From CAYMAZ01 sp964428185 (GTDB lineage: Bacteria; Bacteroidota; Bacteroidia; Bacteroidales; DTU049), in NCBI GenBank assembly GCA_964428185.1, contig CAYRXH010000005.1, positions 13,839 to 77,838 of the forward strand: a DNA stretch of 64,000 nucleotides, given 5' to 3'. A model generated the notes under the pieces. It was not told where the DNA came from and made no database searches. It worked only from the letters and a program-made list of their open reading frames with translations. Position numbers and translations under genes: made by a program. Below, in pieces: positions 12,001 to 19,021 of this stretch. Positions within the stretch are counted from its first letter, which is position 1. Each line of letters opens with the position of its first letter.

Positions 12001-13260
12001 CTAAATGAAAAACAAATAGCAGAATTAATTACCAAAGGTTCTACAAGAGTAGAATTATACAGAGGACATAATTATACACCAGATGATAAAAAGATAGAAC
12101 AAGAGTATGTTACATATATGACTAATGCGGGAATACGTGTAGTAATTACTGCAGTGAATGAAACAAATATTTATATAAGAGCAACAGAAGAAGAACAAGT
12201 AATTCCAATGGAAATTAAAGTTGAAGAAAAACAAAAACCAGAAGGAATTGCAACAGTTCATGATAAAGCTAAAGAAGTTGTGGGAATAAATGAATCAATC
12301 AATGATAATTTTGTTGGAAAGGGAAATTATTATGTACACGTAAGAGATTCTAATTTTAAAAGGCTAAGAGTAACTACAGTATTAAATTCACAAACAGACA
12401 TTAATAATGTACTTAAAGATGTTTCATATGATGAAATGAATTTAAGGACTAAACTTGCAATTAGTGATGGCAATATAGCAGACAGAGTGTTAAAACAATT
12501 TATACCAATGTTGCCAAATGTAATTCTTGTAGAAGAATATGCTAAGATTGTAAATTCTCCTATAATTGATGAGTTTGTTAAAGTTGTTAAGGAAGAATAT
12601 GGTAAGTTAGGCATTGATAATCCAATCATTGAATATATTAACAATGATACTATGTTGAGAGCTATAGGTGTAGAATATATTAGAGCTATAATGTTAAGTA
12701 GAAAACTTAATGATATACAAAGTATTGTTAATCCTGGTGGTAGAGTTAGTGTAGTTGGACTTAATGACATATCAGCATTTAAAAAGTATGGCAATATGGA
12801 GGTACAAGGAACAACAGATACAGTATTTATAACAAGAGAAAAAGGGATGTTTGTTCATTATGTATTAGACTATAAGACATATAAAGCAGATGTTAAAGGT
12901 CTTGAATCAGATGCAATGAATAAAGCGATGCAACAAGTAAAAACATATTCTGATATGATAACTTCAACATATCAAATTAGACCTGGTGGATATATGGTAA
13001 TGAAAGTTATGAAGTTATCAGAATTTATTAAACAAACTAGAATAAGGTTTGAAGAAGGAAAAGTAAAAGTTGATGGAATACCAAATAATATGGTATTTTT
13101 GAAAGCTGAAAAGTATAATTCTATGGATATGAAAAAACATATAGAAGATATTCAGAAAACAACTAATGAAATCAATGATTTATTAAGTTCAGAAGTTAAT
13201 GCTCAGGTTATATCAGATATAAAGAAAAATAATGGAGAAGCTAATAATATAAATTGCTAA
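1..13260 (+). CDS. Giant virion polyprotein with SF1 helicase-like, zincin, RNA polymerase and PD-(D/E)XK modules (5' partial)
   Basis: The frame is open from base 1. The first Met is at base 37, but the codons before it read as ordinary coding sequence, so the true start lies outside the window. Numbering from that Met (4,407 aa): a P-loop GNAGTGKT at 371-378, LDEAG at 465-469, GDNQQ at 498-502 and TSRA at 687-690 match SF1 helicase motifs I, II, III and VI. A charged repeat covers 760-807. HEIFH at 1392-1396 is a zincin site. DFDID at 3171-3175 matches the catalytic aspartate loop of the crAss-like virion RNA polymerase (phi14:2 gp66). Near the C terminus GTTD (D4261), DYK (D4278, K4280) and a QVKTY motif fit a RecB/Cas4-like nuclease. 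By family knowledge, such proteins are packaged in the virion and ejected to transcribe early genes. That all modules work as one chain, or are cut apart by the zincin, is inference. The next gene begins 4 nt downstream. Confidence 0.85.
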   Translation, partial: ALIKARRVFDSAMGKVKENVLDFRQDKDGERIYDEDVLTNDDKIANEAIKEEIEVLENDVNKLIEQLKETDVYKNSIAEIIASSEAKRKLGFWITALTDGNEPLTAGVQLLKKAKIGNIEYLIKELIGFNKKLIREENELRENGYNTDKMSQRNRVLINSAIEVLERAIFKAYTDVENPGAKEYIKEWIKLQMDIYFTPVMNDSNSKNVYFLNYFRNHMAYNIVDPLHQGVSSIKDAFTEGKKAQNYNPSYHWMVNYLHTMINSDMSLLKNNITSAIENLNTYIPSLEQQLVQIYIQSVLQKKYIDDFVIQYDMGKYKQAIGMVDENGEVVTIEKAKEIYAKMQDGNLKTEYAKVIAKYESSMYPKFENDDTMFMNHGVTLVGNAGTGKTEMTGLSALIYAINNGLSHVKLSVVASDIDLIEKITNSINRVFGEYNKNSEQKITFEVKKSLLQDVLSKDGNSDDNSYIINSSDLVILDEAGRLDDQMLKKIRKLHKASNINKHTGFLFLGDNQQIQVHPKDMSAQASGMNVAMQTIHTMPLQYSFRSGNTIISELNRWWGERVFSSQWVGNLVPTPPTMYYEESSDGIRDGGKYYSSIDEIVEDYIKRRKAIGEKAIIVFETQEAFDEYRKKHPGVFSNDISGVRVLYNNLLSTDPNLLRSIQGGEVSEVYVAIEPADTRNRLVPVDKTVYPMMMTTATSRAMRFVGSIMDNAKSLNKKTDKSFKIYEKPTSDKIKEIAEANKELIRLENKNEFPDLHRIVFYSRYNYLYEDEGKEEDEGKEEDEGKEEDEGKEEDKGKEKDKGKEKDKGKKEGEGKGKRKSTNKKTKKENKKNFIFQESGYKAMAYINGESVSVTVLFHYMEGDVEKVMTAEHGPLLIDNLIEKNPITEEAYRSDTYVSRDNYNYAITPGVVSESDWNKVSSKNKLVLGKIKAIKTKLLQGAYDGSLLKDSSSKVIKIIYSNIPENYVNAVSHEYKKDVEVKTVGFYNQIKIMVNINMLNIQNEEEYNLINSMADSEGWVQVGNVYTFNNGSSDISDTAVIEKMKSEYKSSYVSSSNTSIDKQLDGVYRMANYFKGGKTYTSEEFKDILGDDHVHMTHHMASSGIVPVDALDIDSAMNPSMSEDKKIIITFLSKNKFGSDIVAIANTINLKDKTEMDHNYLTVLKEDIEILKQLKSGVITDEEYKKLSDNIALRMMYIAANRSAVGMTTQFNAKLRLDDVTTLSYIKEYIERLEDFLKDSNNHEQLYVPAWDKGEIKFNNLYTRVFGITNNMFIDVNKLGDMPKPKDSGSRLESADSSLRDTGIDTKDTDLDTKPKEPSIDKSTESLKKKTRAFMERDNSEVEWVDITNEIIDLAVSQIGQSEFDNIVWNTDKFRKGVVGAISNAKMHIKMHNGKIAKGVIQHEIFHLIFRYGITNESRVRVIEQYKSNQIAKGNYSVENKTYDDIEEMMANEFMAMETEPEPTSLWGKLVRFMRRLVDRFMAFFTDQTKVSSYDSLVKYIQKGYYANKINVDRSIVYGDAYMEEIDNSENYEEYDNSEDQLNNEELLEVYEMFKDNTSKVMISKFAKNAILNGTIYGQGDGSNVHISIEDSINELKQEIKNTLKNSNENTFKIRNPETGQIYDIRTMSPTEYKRIVPEHLRDYDLYFYGLFYGLSDKKLDNRINAFVKTLFPNAKTKQDYNILFRESNLKPAIETMSNPIRDLLSGLVVEMFTYKEVRKNTYLDTDSGSKLYSNLPYINNNAIYKIAGIISEAVALGRIKTTNIEEGLIQMAKEIENAALSEVKVKGASHYNFMADQLMTVAKYLYNEADINNSNPTSIWGRMKKTDNKLVKSHLEMFVVAFKVQMQSITRRNVALINTRTGIRFKDSSELGIYKSNKKNSIIKKIYDNGSTYTEKAIQLFSRTSLTQKYHVRKDGEGVSIYGRTTDGELPLVTFKTTYNGVVLAEYNKDIQPSFMAHYFSEILNSIGFWTRTTEMLDILENYVKYSGAIGNVMHNSSGRFLPVTVAGFLTSVQLGTQGQYIKNLISKINKTTAGHPVRDGGIGQAIDFVSDLWIPVFRSRDPKNISNGLQKKIDDLIGVLKYNDIYSKELEEKITPVLNSIKEISQFYRELIEQFRGSKNLTSDIDIMNVPEEDINVEEQRNNITPSPLNFDITFNVLYEVSHEMKMSHNKNYRIDGTVDAYNVQSGNSAKVVKQFVGSRALPKKYSRLRKAKAEVRYASENRNRALTMLFNPLFPSDNDDPLIDVYQMAHVTDYVEYGRGVTDMEPGDALMAELTAVITGLKKDDAIIGKSVFGDNNHLFLYEVEGNMKYYLLQALAETTSGKPINLNENVSLNNPMKYTLKLLKNAFMSCHVSHVNSVLNLLDSMKSLLVKTNIESSAKGEQDYLIELGLVTGLIEYVGKFAVYSKNLEETAHEYHFKDVILRMNDILKRLETIYGDSKNTYDKLLEMGAVDGKDIKLSNGKLILGTAASFNTQSVYKEKGGFERFTVDDYVYNGVSMYGTDKTESIMKFNPTTMKEATDKLWGMFGVEMNIYQNYIYNVLKQNRTNKDVNKFFSSIIGTDGSGVILRKGTNEAPIYNPGMFFYYLYYHFVNQAMDHAISGHAFNYTSPEVNSIRKKMFETPGENATASETGLGETYKVAILKDTEIPVMVEMYNMAVEDSEKVTVEEIATITDGASIDTAIGRMLLLNSFGNKLSGLTATALKFAYADYNWHTDEVVIKKDSQLSITPEDVLLSPEKHLALEYIALAQFDKSLADKFIEIYSDNVNKGKRRDHAFAAAVEYAYNVIQDMRKSNPKIIENVIVSITHPSAIKIGARNVNNITLDNILEAKQLNTISLHTESLRMIFNPDSEIENSRGEVLFKQAYHLGSGALNPDDALQMETELSVAILKSMEKLGMNKDGKLDEANFTAKSIMEKALSKTRTGMEQTMTVGTAIDLLDATRKRFDLIQFANINSKVIQSLSKMITESSAKIRFTGTGYNQVVDVLYKVYDVTILNDDGYKSTMTVTKNGLDTLMQRYSADKLTISKPRALKEMGVKNGKATRGEVIAQTVNMHKFGIRPGEHYMAELMLMDVKVQDKVLTINIMDISEDGMYNGVKIFNEKGNIKDVKNATLLETEGSKEFANHLDKINSFKKSLDLQLYRKPTSTLSSGGLYVVVEFRSDNSAITSSKKIAWDDSDFDIDRLYGYEYSLDDYVHDKKTGEKEYTHGVHLDNVLTMINKAYDNLAANGDLRVSISTKQLEELDVVKNHNKIKSSINTPQSSHTIRQQNYEGKKAIDRYANILTTTAMLIKIAKMGDLSKNILHNESYDGIFEQASNIVRNFFNVSNYKDIIQKAILLQAAIDNVKQAMLGKTGLSRHATNEITAMLYGNNSMKRIVKFMNHPLVREIYDEIDRNNRLTTNGRITTTFMLLAKKAYVESGGKSYFFEKPDNINEIQNKFYKLKTQDQILAQYHNMVKGIESSEKLSDEKKQQAVQRAFLYLQNSLGHEKEIRKYVYYILQQYSLAGEIFKRITFLTDVMDGVKSKSYEEDSLIRLVENAFGKPFDSIDFTEAGFGKELLNHDDEVVDRLVKWEAVNNDIYIRMEDEVKGAYLFMIEHINKIFKIGNLFQVMPLMRTHAMIHQYRNSIVSETIHTNSKQIEDIRQRIMKNLGIGISTNKSRFYAFQNAINSMFLSEAFNKFIDSHPIFSSGFNMEYFELIEGGIKVNENNEGYKNIDLRSAITGRSRFIKRFPSYIMNFAEYLNALNFANLVLSRDPKNQRAIETRDMIISNLKNSYYVKDTTAIEESLKKFQGDNFFNYVTVYGENYNQLLVIRDSVQLRESVTMFMSIQEMFRALPEEIRDMFAIYELILNEMKIKKSSLYDVIGPDIFEKLVPYFPTAQQFLENASFDTILENIALSDDILYAEYNEDSDTVKSKLLERMKLTDTKKTYIKNKTVKKYNNKDEIVKLVGIDEVTDEGRSFEFIGMPVWNVAVKNALPHSKTERMGSVDRVMKNLNEKQIAELITKGSTRVELYRGHNYTPDDKKIEQEYVTYMTNAGIRVVITAVNETNIYIRATEEEQVIPMEIKVEEKQKPEGIATVHDKAKEVVGINESINDNFVGKGNYYVHVRDSNFKRLRVTTVLNSQTDINNVLKDVSYDEMNLRTKLAISDGNIADRVLKQFIPMLPNVILVEEYAKIVNSPIIDEFVKVVKEEYGKLGIDNPIIEYINNDTMLRAIGVEYIRAIMLSRKLNDIQSIVNPGGRVSVVGLNDISAFKKYGNMEVQGTTDTVFITREKGMFVHYVLDYKTYKADVKGLESDAMNKAMQQVKTYSDMITSTYQIRPGGYMVMKVMKLSEFIKQTRIRFEEGKVKVDGIPNNMVFLKAEKYNSMDMKKHIEDIQKTTNEINDLLSSEVNAQVISDIKKNNGEANNINC
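2314..2457 (+). repeat. Eight tandem 18-bp repeats coding a charged linker
   Basis: Eight in-frame copies of the unit GACGAAGGAAAAGAGGAA encode DEGKEE, drifting to DKGKEK in the later copies. They lie between the helicase-like module and the rest of the giant protein (residues 760-807) and are followed by a Lys-rich stretch. The segment is probably a flexible, solvent-exposed linker whose copy number can vary by slippage. Confidence 0.95.
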
Positions 13261-13264
13261 TTAT

Positions 13265-16200
13265 ATGGAATGTGTATTATATAATGGACAGGTAATATCT
13301 CAACAAATATTTGAAGATAAGATAAGGGATGAAATATTTAATAGAGCAAAAGCATATAATGCTTCATTATATATTCCTGTTAAAAATGGATTAAATGATA
13401 CTATATCAAAAATACAAAATGAAACATTAACAGAAACAGATAGTTATATAAATGAAGATATAAAGAAAAGAGCAGATACAATTGAATTATTGCAATATAA
13501 GTATGAGCAGTTATCTGGAACAAATCCTACTAATATTACAAAGAGTTTATTAAATTATGTACAACAGAAGTTAAATGTTACTACACAAAAAGCCTTACAG
13601 GGGGTATTTAAGCACATTGGAGATAGGAATAATGTATTAATTCATTTTCATAATAAAACGCCACAGTATCGAGATAAACAAGTTTTAGGATGGTATTCTG
13701 ATGGTGATATTAATTATAATGCAAATGAGATTACAATAGATACCTATATGCATGAATTTTCTCATTTATGGATGAAGGTATTAAAGTCTAAAGATATAAA
13801 TACATATGATGAAATTATTCAAAAGGTAGAAAATTTTTTAAAATCTGATACTCCTTTTGCTAAACTTGTTAATAAAAGATTAGCATCATATCCTAATGAA
13901 TCTGTTGCGGAAGAAGCAGCAGCAATAATTGCTGGATTTGTATCATTGCCTGCTTTTATGAAGTTTGTATCTAATGAATTATCATTAAATGATATGAGTT
14001 ATTCCGAAATAGTAGAATTATTTGGGGATAATATAGCAAATATATATATGCATGTGAGAAATGAATTTGATATGATATCTTCATTGTCTGATATAGATAT
14101 ACCATCATCAAACTTGTATTCAATATTTAATGCGTTTGTTAATGATATATTTAATGGTAACAATCCTTTTGAAATTTATGGGGAGACATTAGAACAATTA
14201 AAAGTACAAGGAGATTTAAATGGGTACATGGAAAATAATGTTGGTACTGAAAATATTATTACTACTATATCTGACTTTAAGAATGCTTTAAAAAATGATG
14301 TTATTAAAAGAAAAGAATTTGAAGAAATGACTTCTGTTGAGATTGAAGATTTTATCAAGTCTCATTTTAATAAGTTTTCATATAAGAAGATTAATGGACA
14401 ATGGGTGTGGAGTATGATGGGATATGAAATAGAAATAGATGTTACTAAAGATGGAATAACACCTGAAAGTATATCTTCTATTAAAAATTTAGTTTTAACA
14501 GTTACAGATAAACAATTGGATACATGGATTGAAGTAGGTAATAAAATTGCAGCAACACAATCAAGCAGAAGGATATCACCTACAAATAATCCTGCTGCTG
14601 ATGTTATATTAGATACTTTTAAAACAAGATATGGTAATACAAAGTATAATGTATCAACTGCAAAAAAAATTGCAGATATAATGGGATTTAGTACAGGAGT
14701 TCATGATGTATTTAGATTAGAAGATATTGTACAAAAATATCCTAGTGTTTTTGGTTTTATTGATAAAAATCTTATTAAAGAATTAAATGTTTTAGTAGTA
14801 TTACATAACGACCCAAGAGGAGATGATCCATCTGTTCAAATATCATTGTTTTCTCTTGAAAAAATTGTTAATCATATAAGTCCATCAAAGGAAAAAAATA
14901 TTTTTAATAAATTTGAATCAGTACAAGATAAAGATGTTATTAAGCATGGAGCAGCATTAAGAAATAATTCATCATCTATTAATAATTTAATGCTTGGATT
15001 TGTTGTTGCTCATTTAGCAAACAATATTAAGAATTTACGAATAAGAACAATTGCAACATTAGAGATGACAAGAGAGTTTAGACCTGCTCCAATAGAATTA
15101 AATGTATTAATGAAAGCAATTGGATATATAAAAAATGTTCCTGCATTATTTAATTTGATACAAAATGAAGAAATTAAAAATATTATAGAGAAAGCTAATG
15201 ATAATAAATATACTTGGCTTAATCAAAGTGCTGAAGACAAACTTAAAACATTTTACTATAATGGAGTGTATTATTCATCAGATACAGAAGAATTTATAAA
15301 AGGGAAATCTACAGAATATTTTTCAATGACCAAAACTGAAAAGAAAAGTTTTCTTAGAGCAAGAATGAAGTACTTAGAAAATTATTATGGAACATCATCT
15401 TCATCTGCACTTATGGCTGACCCTGAATATAAGTTAATAGCAAATGAATATAAAAGTCTTGACGATATTGGTTATTCAGTTGAGCAGCTGAATCAGGCTG
15501 CAGAAAAAGAAATGGGATTTAGACATGAAATAATAAAAAAATTAGCATTACCACATAATATAAAATCTGATGTTGTTCAATGGGCAATTAATTCAATACA
15601 GACAAATGAAAGATTGGTAATTCATCATTTTAGGAAATACAGAGATGAATTTCATAAAGTGTTAAAACCTGTATGGAAAAACAGAACAAGTGTATTGCCT
15701 AAGATGAGTGATATTGGTTCAAAGACATTTGAACATATGTTTATTACAAAAGAACAAGATGGAATAAAATTTAAATTACCATATATATATTTTAATGGTC
15801 ATGAAATATTTAAAGGCATGACTGAATCACAAAAAAGAGAAGAACTTAATAGATTGAATTTAACAGAAGATGATTTAGCACTTGGTGATTTTATTATGGA
15901 GGCTGTTGAAAATGCTTTGATAGAGGCTGAATTTATAGACTTACAGAATGCGGCAACAAATGTAGATCAAGCAAATAAAGTTACCAAAGCAGAAGCAAAA
16001 GAATCAATATTAAAAAAAGGATGGAGAAAAGAAACAGGACAAGTATTTGTAATTTCAAAATCAGCTTCTGAATTAACAGCATCTGGCAAAATTAAAGCAG
16101 GTTATGAAAGATTTAAACAACAATCTGTTGATATAAATACAATATTTGAGGATCAAGTTTTAGTTGAAGAATTAGGAACGCTAAGAAATACATTTAGTAA

Positions 16201-17806
16201 TCAATTGTCCCATGATATATTATTACAAATGGCAGGAATAGAGTATCAAGGTGACAATAAATATAGGTTATTTGACAAAGAAAAAAATGATAGAATGTCA
16301 ACTAATCTAGAAACAATTACTAATTATGCTGTGATGTCATCTATAAGACAATTAATACACTCAAGAGAATCTGAATTTGTATATAAAGCAGCATTAGCTA
16401 TGATAAATGATATGTGGCAATTTGCAGCAAGTAATGATAAAAAATCATATGAAAGATTAAAAGAATATTTAGAAGAATATTGGGAATCAATGGTTAAAGG
16501 AAAAAGAATTGATGGAGAACTAACCTTATGGATGGGGAAAAAATCTCCTAAAGTTAATATTATGGCAGGAGTTGATATGGCTACACGTGCTATGAGTTTT
16601 TCATTAATAGCATATAGACCTAAATTAGTATTAAAGTCATTTTCATATAATTTATTTAATGCTATTTTATGGGGGGCTGGTAATATATTTGGAAGGGGAG
16701 AAGGATTGCCTACATTAACAGACATAATGAAAGCGTCTGCTATATATGCTAGGGAATATGAAAGAGTTGTACATTGGGCTTCTTTTTATCAAATTGCAAA
16801 TGCAAGCGCATATGAAACATTAAATTCTGCTGTGCAAAATGTATCTAAAAAATATGCGCTTAATGATCAAGTTGGATATATCGCATTGCAATTTACTGAT
16901 GAAGCATGGAGACATATTGTAATGTTATCTTATTTAATAAAAGATGGTTCATGGGATGCTCATACATACCATATAGACGAAAATGGAAATGGTGTTATAA
17001 AGTATGATGAAAAAAATGATAAAAGATTGTATGAAGATGGAGTATTAACAGAAAAAGGAAAAGTTTTAAAAGCAGCTATAAAAAATGACCTTGTAGAGCA
17101 AGGATTAATGGATGAATCAGATACAGAATTAAAATATGGTTATGATATGCAGGAAGCTGTTATGATGAAAACTTTAGCGGATAAATGGGTTATAGGTTCT
17201 ATGTCAGCTGATGCTGCAGCAAACATAACACATGATATTTTAGGAAGACAATTTGCTAAATTCAGAAGATTTGTATTTGATAATTTAGCAAATATGGGTT
17301 TAGGAACAGACCCTGGATTGTCTAGAGTATTATCAAGAAGGGTTGTTAAACAAGATGAAGAAGGTAATTATTATTCTGTAAAAGAGATGAGAGAGGTTGT
17401 GGGTGTTATACAATCTTGGATACAAGCATTTAATGTATTTAAAGAACACAGATTTAAAGGATTTTCAGAATTACAAAATTTATCAGAAGCAAGTAAAGCT
17501 AATTTATCTCGTTCATTATTATGGATAGTATTATTGCTAATTTTAAAAGCATTATTTGGTAAATTTAGAGATGAAGATGAAAGAAGAAGATATTATCTTG
17601 ACTTACATAGATGGTTAATAGATACAAGTGTATGGAACAATGTATCAGATATAGAAAGGTCTCCATTTCCAATGTATGGAGCATTTCAAAGATTTATAGA
17701 AACAGGAATTAATGATCCTATTAGATTATTATATTATTTACCAGGAGGAGGATTAGTAAAAGATACACAAGAAATTATTAATTCATTTGAAAAAGAAAAT
17801 AAATAA
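13265..17806 (+). CDS. Large virion protein with zincin metallopeptidase motif
   Basis: A 1,513-aa protein directly after the giant polyprotein. HEFSH at residues 163-167 is a zincin HExxH site; a glutamate-rich NESVAEEAAA segment about 45 residues later could give the third zinc ligand. The central part has no motif I recognise. Near the C terminus a segment of about 13 hydrophobic residues (SLLWIVLLLILKALFG region) is followed by a run of charged residues, so it may insert in a membrane. Crassvirales commonly encode very large zincin-bearing proteins next to the virion RNA polymerase; they are thought to be capsid cargo or ejection proteins. That role is inferred here from position and size. 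It is the second zincin of the operon after the one inside the giant protein. No Shine-Dalgarno sequence is visible before the ATG. Confidence 0.75.
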   Translation: MECVLYNGQVISQQIFEDKIRDEIFNRAKAYNASLYIPVKNGLNDTISKIQNETLTETDSYINEDIKKRADTIELLQYKYEQLSGTNPTNITKSLLNYVQQKLNVTTQKALQGVFKHIGDRNNVLIHFHNKTPQYRDKQVLGWYSDGDINYNANEITIDTYMHEFSHLWMKVLKSKDINTYDEIIQKVENFLKSDTPFAKLVNKRLASYPNESVAEEAAAIIAGFVSLPAFMKFVSNELSLNDMSYSEIVELFGDNIANIYMHVRNEFDMISSLSDIDIPSSNLYSIFNAFVNDIFNGNNPFEIYGETLEQLKVQGDLNGYMENNVGTENIITTISDFKNALKNDVIKRKEFEEMTSVEIEDFIKSHFNKFSYKKINGQWVWSMMGYEIEIDVTKDGITPESISSIKNLVLTVTDKQLDTWIEVGNKIAATQSSRRISPTNNPAADVILDTFKTRYGNTKYNVSTAKKIADIMGFSTGVHDVFRLEDIVQKYPSVFGFIDKNLIKELNVLVVLHNDPRGDDPSVQISLFSLEKIVNHISPSKEKNIFNKFESVQDKDVIKHGAALRNNSSSINNLMLGFVVAHLANNIKNLRIRTIATLEMTREFRPAPIELNVLMKAIGYIKNVPALFNLIQNEEIKNIIEKANDNKYTWLNQSAEDKLKTFYYNGVYYSSDTEEFIKGKSTEYFSMTKTEKKSFLRARMKYLENYYGTSSSSALMADPEYKLIANEYKSLDDIGYSVEQLNQAAEKEMGFRHEIIKKLALPHNIKSDVVQWAINSIQTNERLVIHHFRKYRDEFHKVLKPVWKNRTSVLPKMSDIGSKTFEHMFITKEQDGIKFKLPYIYFNGHEIFKGMTESQKREELNRLNLTEDDLALGDFIMEAVENALIEAEFIDLQNAATNVDQANKVTKAEAKESILKKGWRKETGQVFVISKSASELTASGKIKAGYERFKQQSVDINTIFEDQVLVEELGTLRNTFSNQLSHDILLQMAGIEYQGDNKYRLFDKEKNDRMSTNLETITNYAVMSSIRQLIHSRESEFVYKAALAMINDMWQFAASNDKKSYERLKEYLEEYWESMVKGKRIDGELTLWMGKKSPKVNIMAGVDMATRAMSFSLIAYRPKLVLKSFSYNLFNAILWGAGNIFGRGEGLPTLTDIMKASAIYAREYERVVHWASFYQIANASAYETLNSAVQNVSKKYALNDQVGYIALQFTDEAWRHIVMLSYLIKDGSWDAHTYHIDENGNGVIKYDEKNDKRLYEDGVLTEKGKVLKAAIKNDLVEQGLMDESDTELKYGYDMQEAVMMKTLADKWVIGSMSADAAANITHDILGRQFAKFRRFVFDNLANMGLGTDPGLSRVLSRRVVKQDEEGNYYSVKEMREVVGVIQSWIQAFNVFKEHRFKGFSELQNLSEASKANLSRSLLWIVLLLILKALFGKFRDEDERRRYYLDLHRWLIDTSVWNNVSDIERSPFPMYGAFQRFIETGINDPIRLLYYLPGGGLVKDTQEIINSFEKENK

Positions 17807-17812
17807 AATATT

Positions 17813-19009
17813 ATGGCACATAATCAATCTTTACAATTTATTATTATACAAGGCGGAACTTGTGATTATATTAATGTACGTGAACAGGCTCTTTGGGAAT
17901 CTGCTGAATTACCAGTAGAAAGAGAAGATGTTGGATTAGCACTATTTTATGTTCATCCTATTTCTGGGTTAATAGGTTGTGATTTAAGTAATCCTGGAAA
18001 TAACAATACGAATGCAGAATGGACAGTTCCAATAGTAAATACGGGACAGTATCATGTTTATATGTTTGCTGTTATGAGATGGACACCAGGTAGTGTATGG
18101 GATCAAGGGAGTATAGTATATCATAATGGATATTTTTGGCAAAGTTTAGTATTAACAAATAATGAACCTACAGATATTAGTCCCGATTGGGAACAGTTAG
18201 ATTGTACTAATTTTAATGAATTTAATATATATTGTACAAATAGTGTTCCTGTACCATTTGAATCAGCATATTTTACATCTATATATAATAGTGAATGTGT
18301 AAGTGCTAGGATATATAATATTGCGTGTAATAGTTATGTAGTTCAAAACATAGCAGCACCTGATATAAACCAGCAACCAAACTTTTTATTACCAATATTA
18401 ATAAAAGTATGGAATTTGTCCATGACTGAAGAAGTTATGGAATGTATATATGTTGATGTTATGGCAGGAGAAACATTTTCTAACATTCAATTACCAAATA
18501 ATGATGGAGTTTATATTATAGAAGTAGGTTATGGAAGTTATACAAATGTTGTATGGGATAATAATAATCCACCTAATATGATATCATATGAAATAGTAAG
18601 AAATTGTGTATTTAATGCAGATTTGCCAACAAATCAATATGTAGTATATGGAATATGTAATATAGAATCATGTTGGAAAGCCTTATATGATAAGATAATG
18701 TGTAAACCAATAGACCCATGTTGTCAAAGTTGTGACCCAGAGGAAAAAGAAGAAATAGAAAATTTTAGATATACATTAAATATGATTAATGCATTATGGT
18801 TTAATTTAATGTCATATATTGAATTAGAACAAGGGATATATATGCATATGTATAATATTTACAGTATAAACGGAGAAGTCATAGACCCTGTTAGAATGAA
18901 TTTTATACAACATATAGCAGATACAATAGAAAAAATAAATGAATTAACAAATAGATGTGGTGATTGTAATGGCACTCAAAGTAATATAAGTAATTGTACT
19001 GAATGTTAA
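17813..19009 (+). CDS. Virion protein with CBM5/12-like module and Cys-rich C terminus
   Basis: A 398-aa protein. Residues about 90-130 read W, then G-S-IVYHNGYFWQS, then NEPTDISPDWEQL. This spacing of aromatic residues, NEP and a final WE-L is that of the small carbohydrate-binding module of chitin-binding type (CBM5/12), often seen on phage tail proteins. The C-terminal third carries CC/CxxC pairs (about 299-306) and a last CGDC...CTEC cluster, suggesting bound metal or disulfides. The position behind the giant virion genes and before the fibre gene suggests a tail or adsorption component that binds surface glycan. The module call rests on pattern resemblance only. Confidence 0.5.
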   Translation: MAHNQSLQFIIIQGGTCDYINVREQALWESAELPVEREDVGLALFYVHPISGLIGCDLSNPGNNNTNAEWTVPIVNTGQYHVYMFAVMRWTPGSVWDQGSIVYHNGYFWQSLVLTNNEPTDISPDWEQLDCTNFNEFNIYCTNSVPVPFESAYFTSIYNSECVSARIYNIACNSYVVQNIAAPDINQQPNFLLPILIKVWNLSMTEEVMECIYVDVMAGETFSNIQLPNNDGVYIIEVGYGSYTNVVWDNNNPPNMISYEIVRNCVFNADLPTNQYVVYGICNIESCWKALYDKIMCKPIDPCCQSCDPEEKEEIENFRYTLNMINALWFNLMSYIELEQGIYMHMYNIYSINGEVIDPVRMNFIQHIADTIEKINELTNRCGDCNGTQSNISNCTEC

Positions 19010-19014
19010 GGAGG
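19008..19014 (+). promoter_or_regulatory. Strong Shine-Dalgarno site AAGGAGG
   Basis: AAGGAGG lies 7 nt before the ATG at 19022. Most late genes here, including capsid and portal, have no recognisable Shine-Dalgarno site, as is usual in Bacteroidetes systems, so this full-length site stands out and fixes the start of the next gene. Confidence 0.8.
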
Positions 19015-19021
19015 ATATAAT

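Noticed and set aside
11640..12794. Minus-strand frames inside the giant gene (131, 68 and 154 aa)
   Set aside because: They are antisense to the conserved polyprotein, lack ribosome sites and have low-complexity Ser/Leu/Phe composition.
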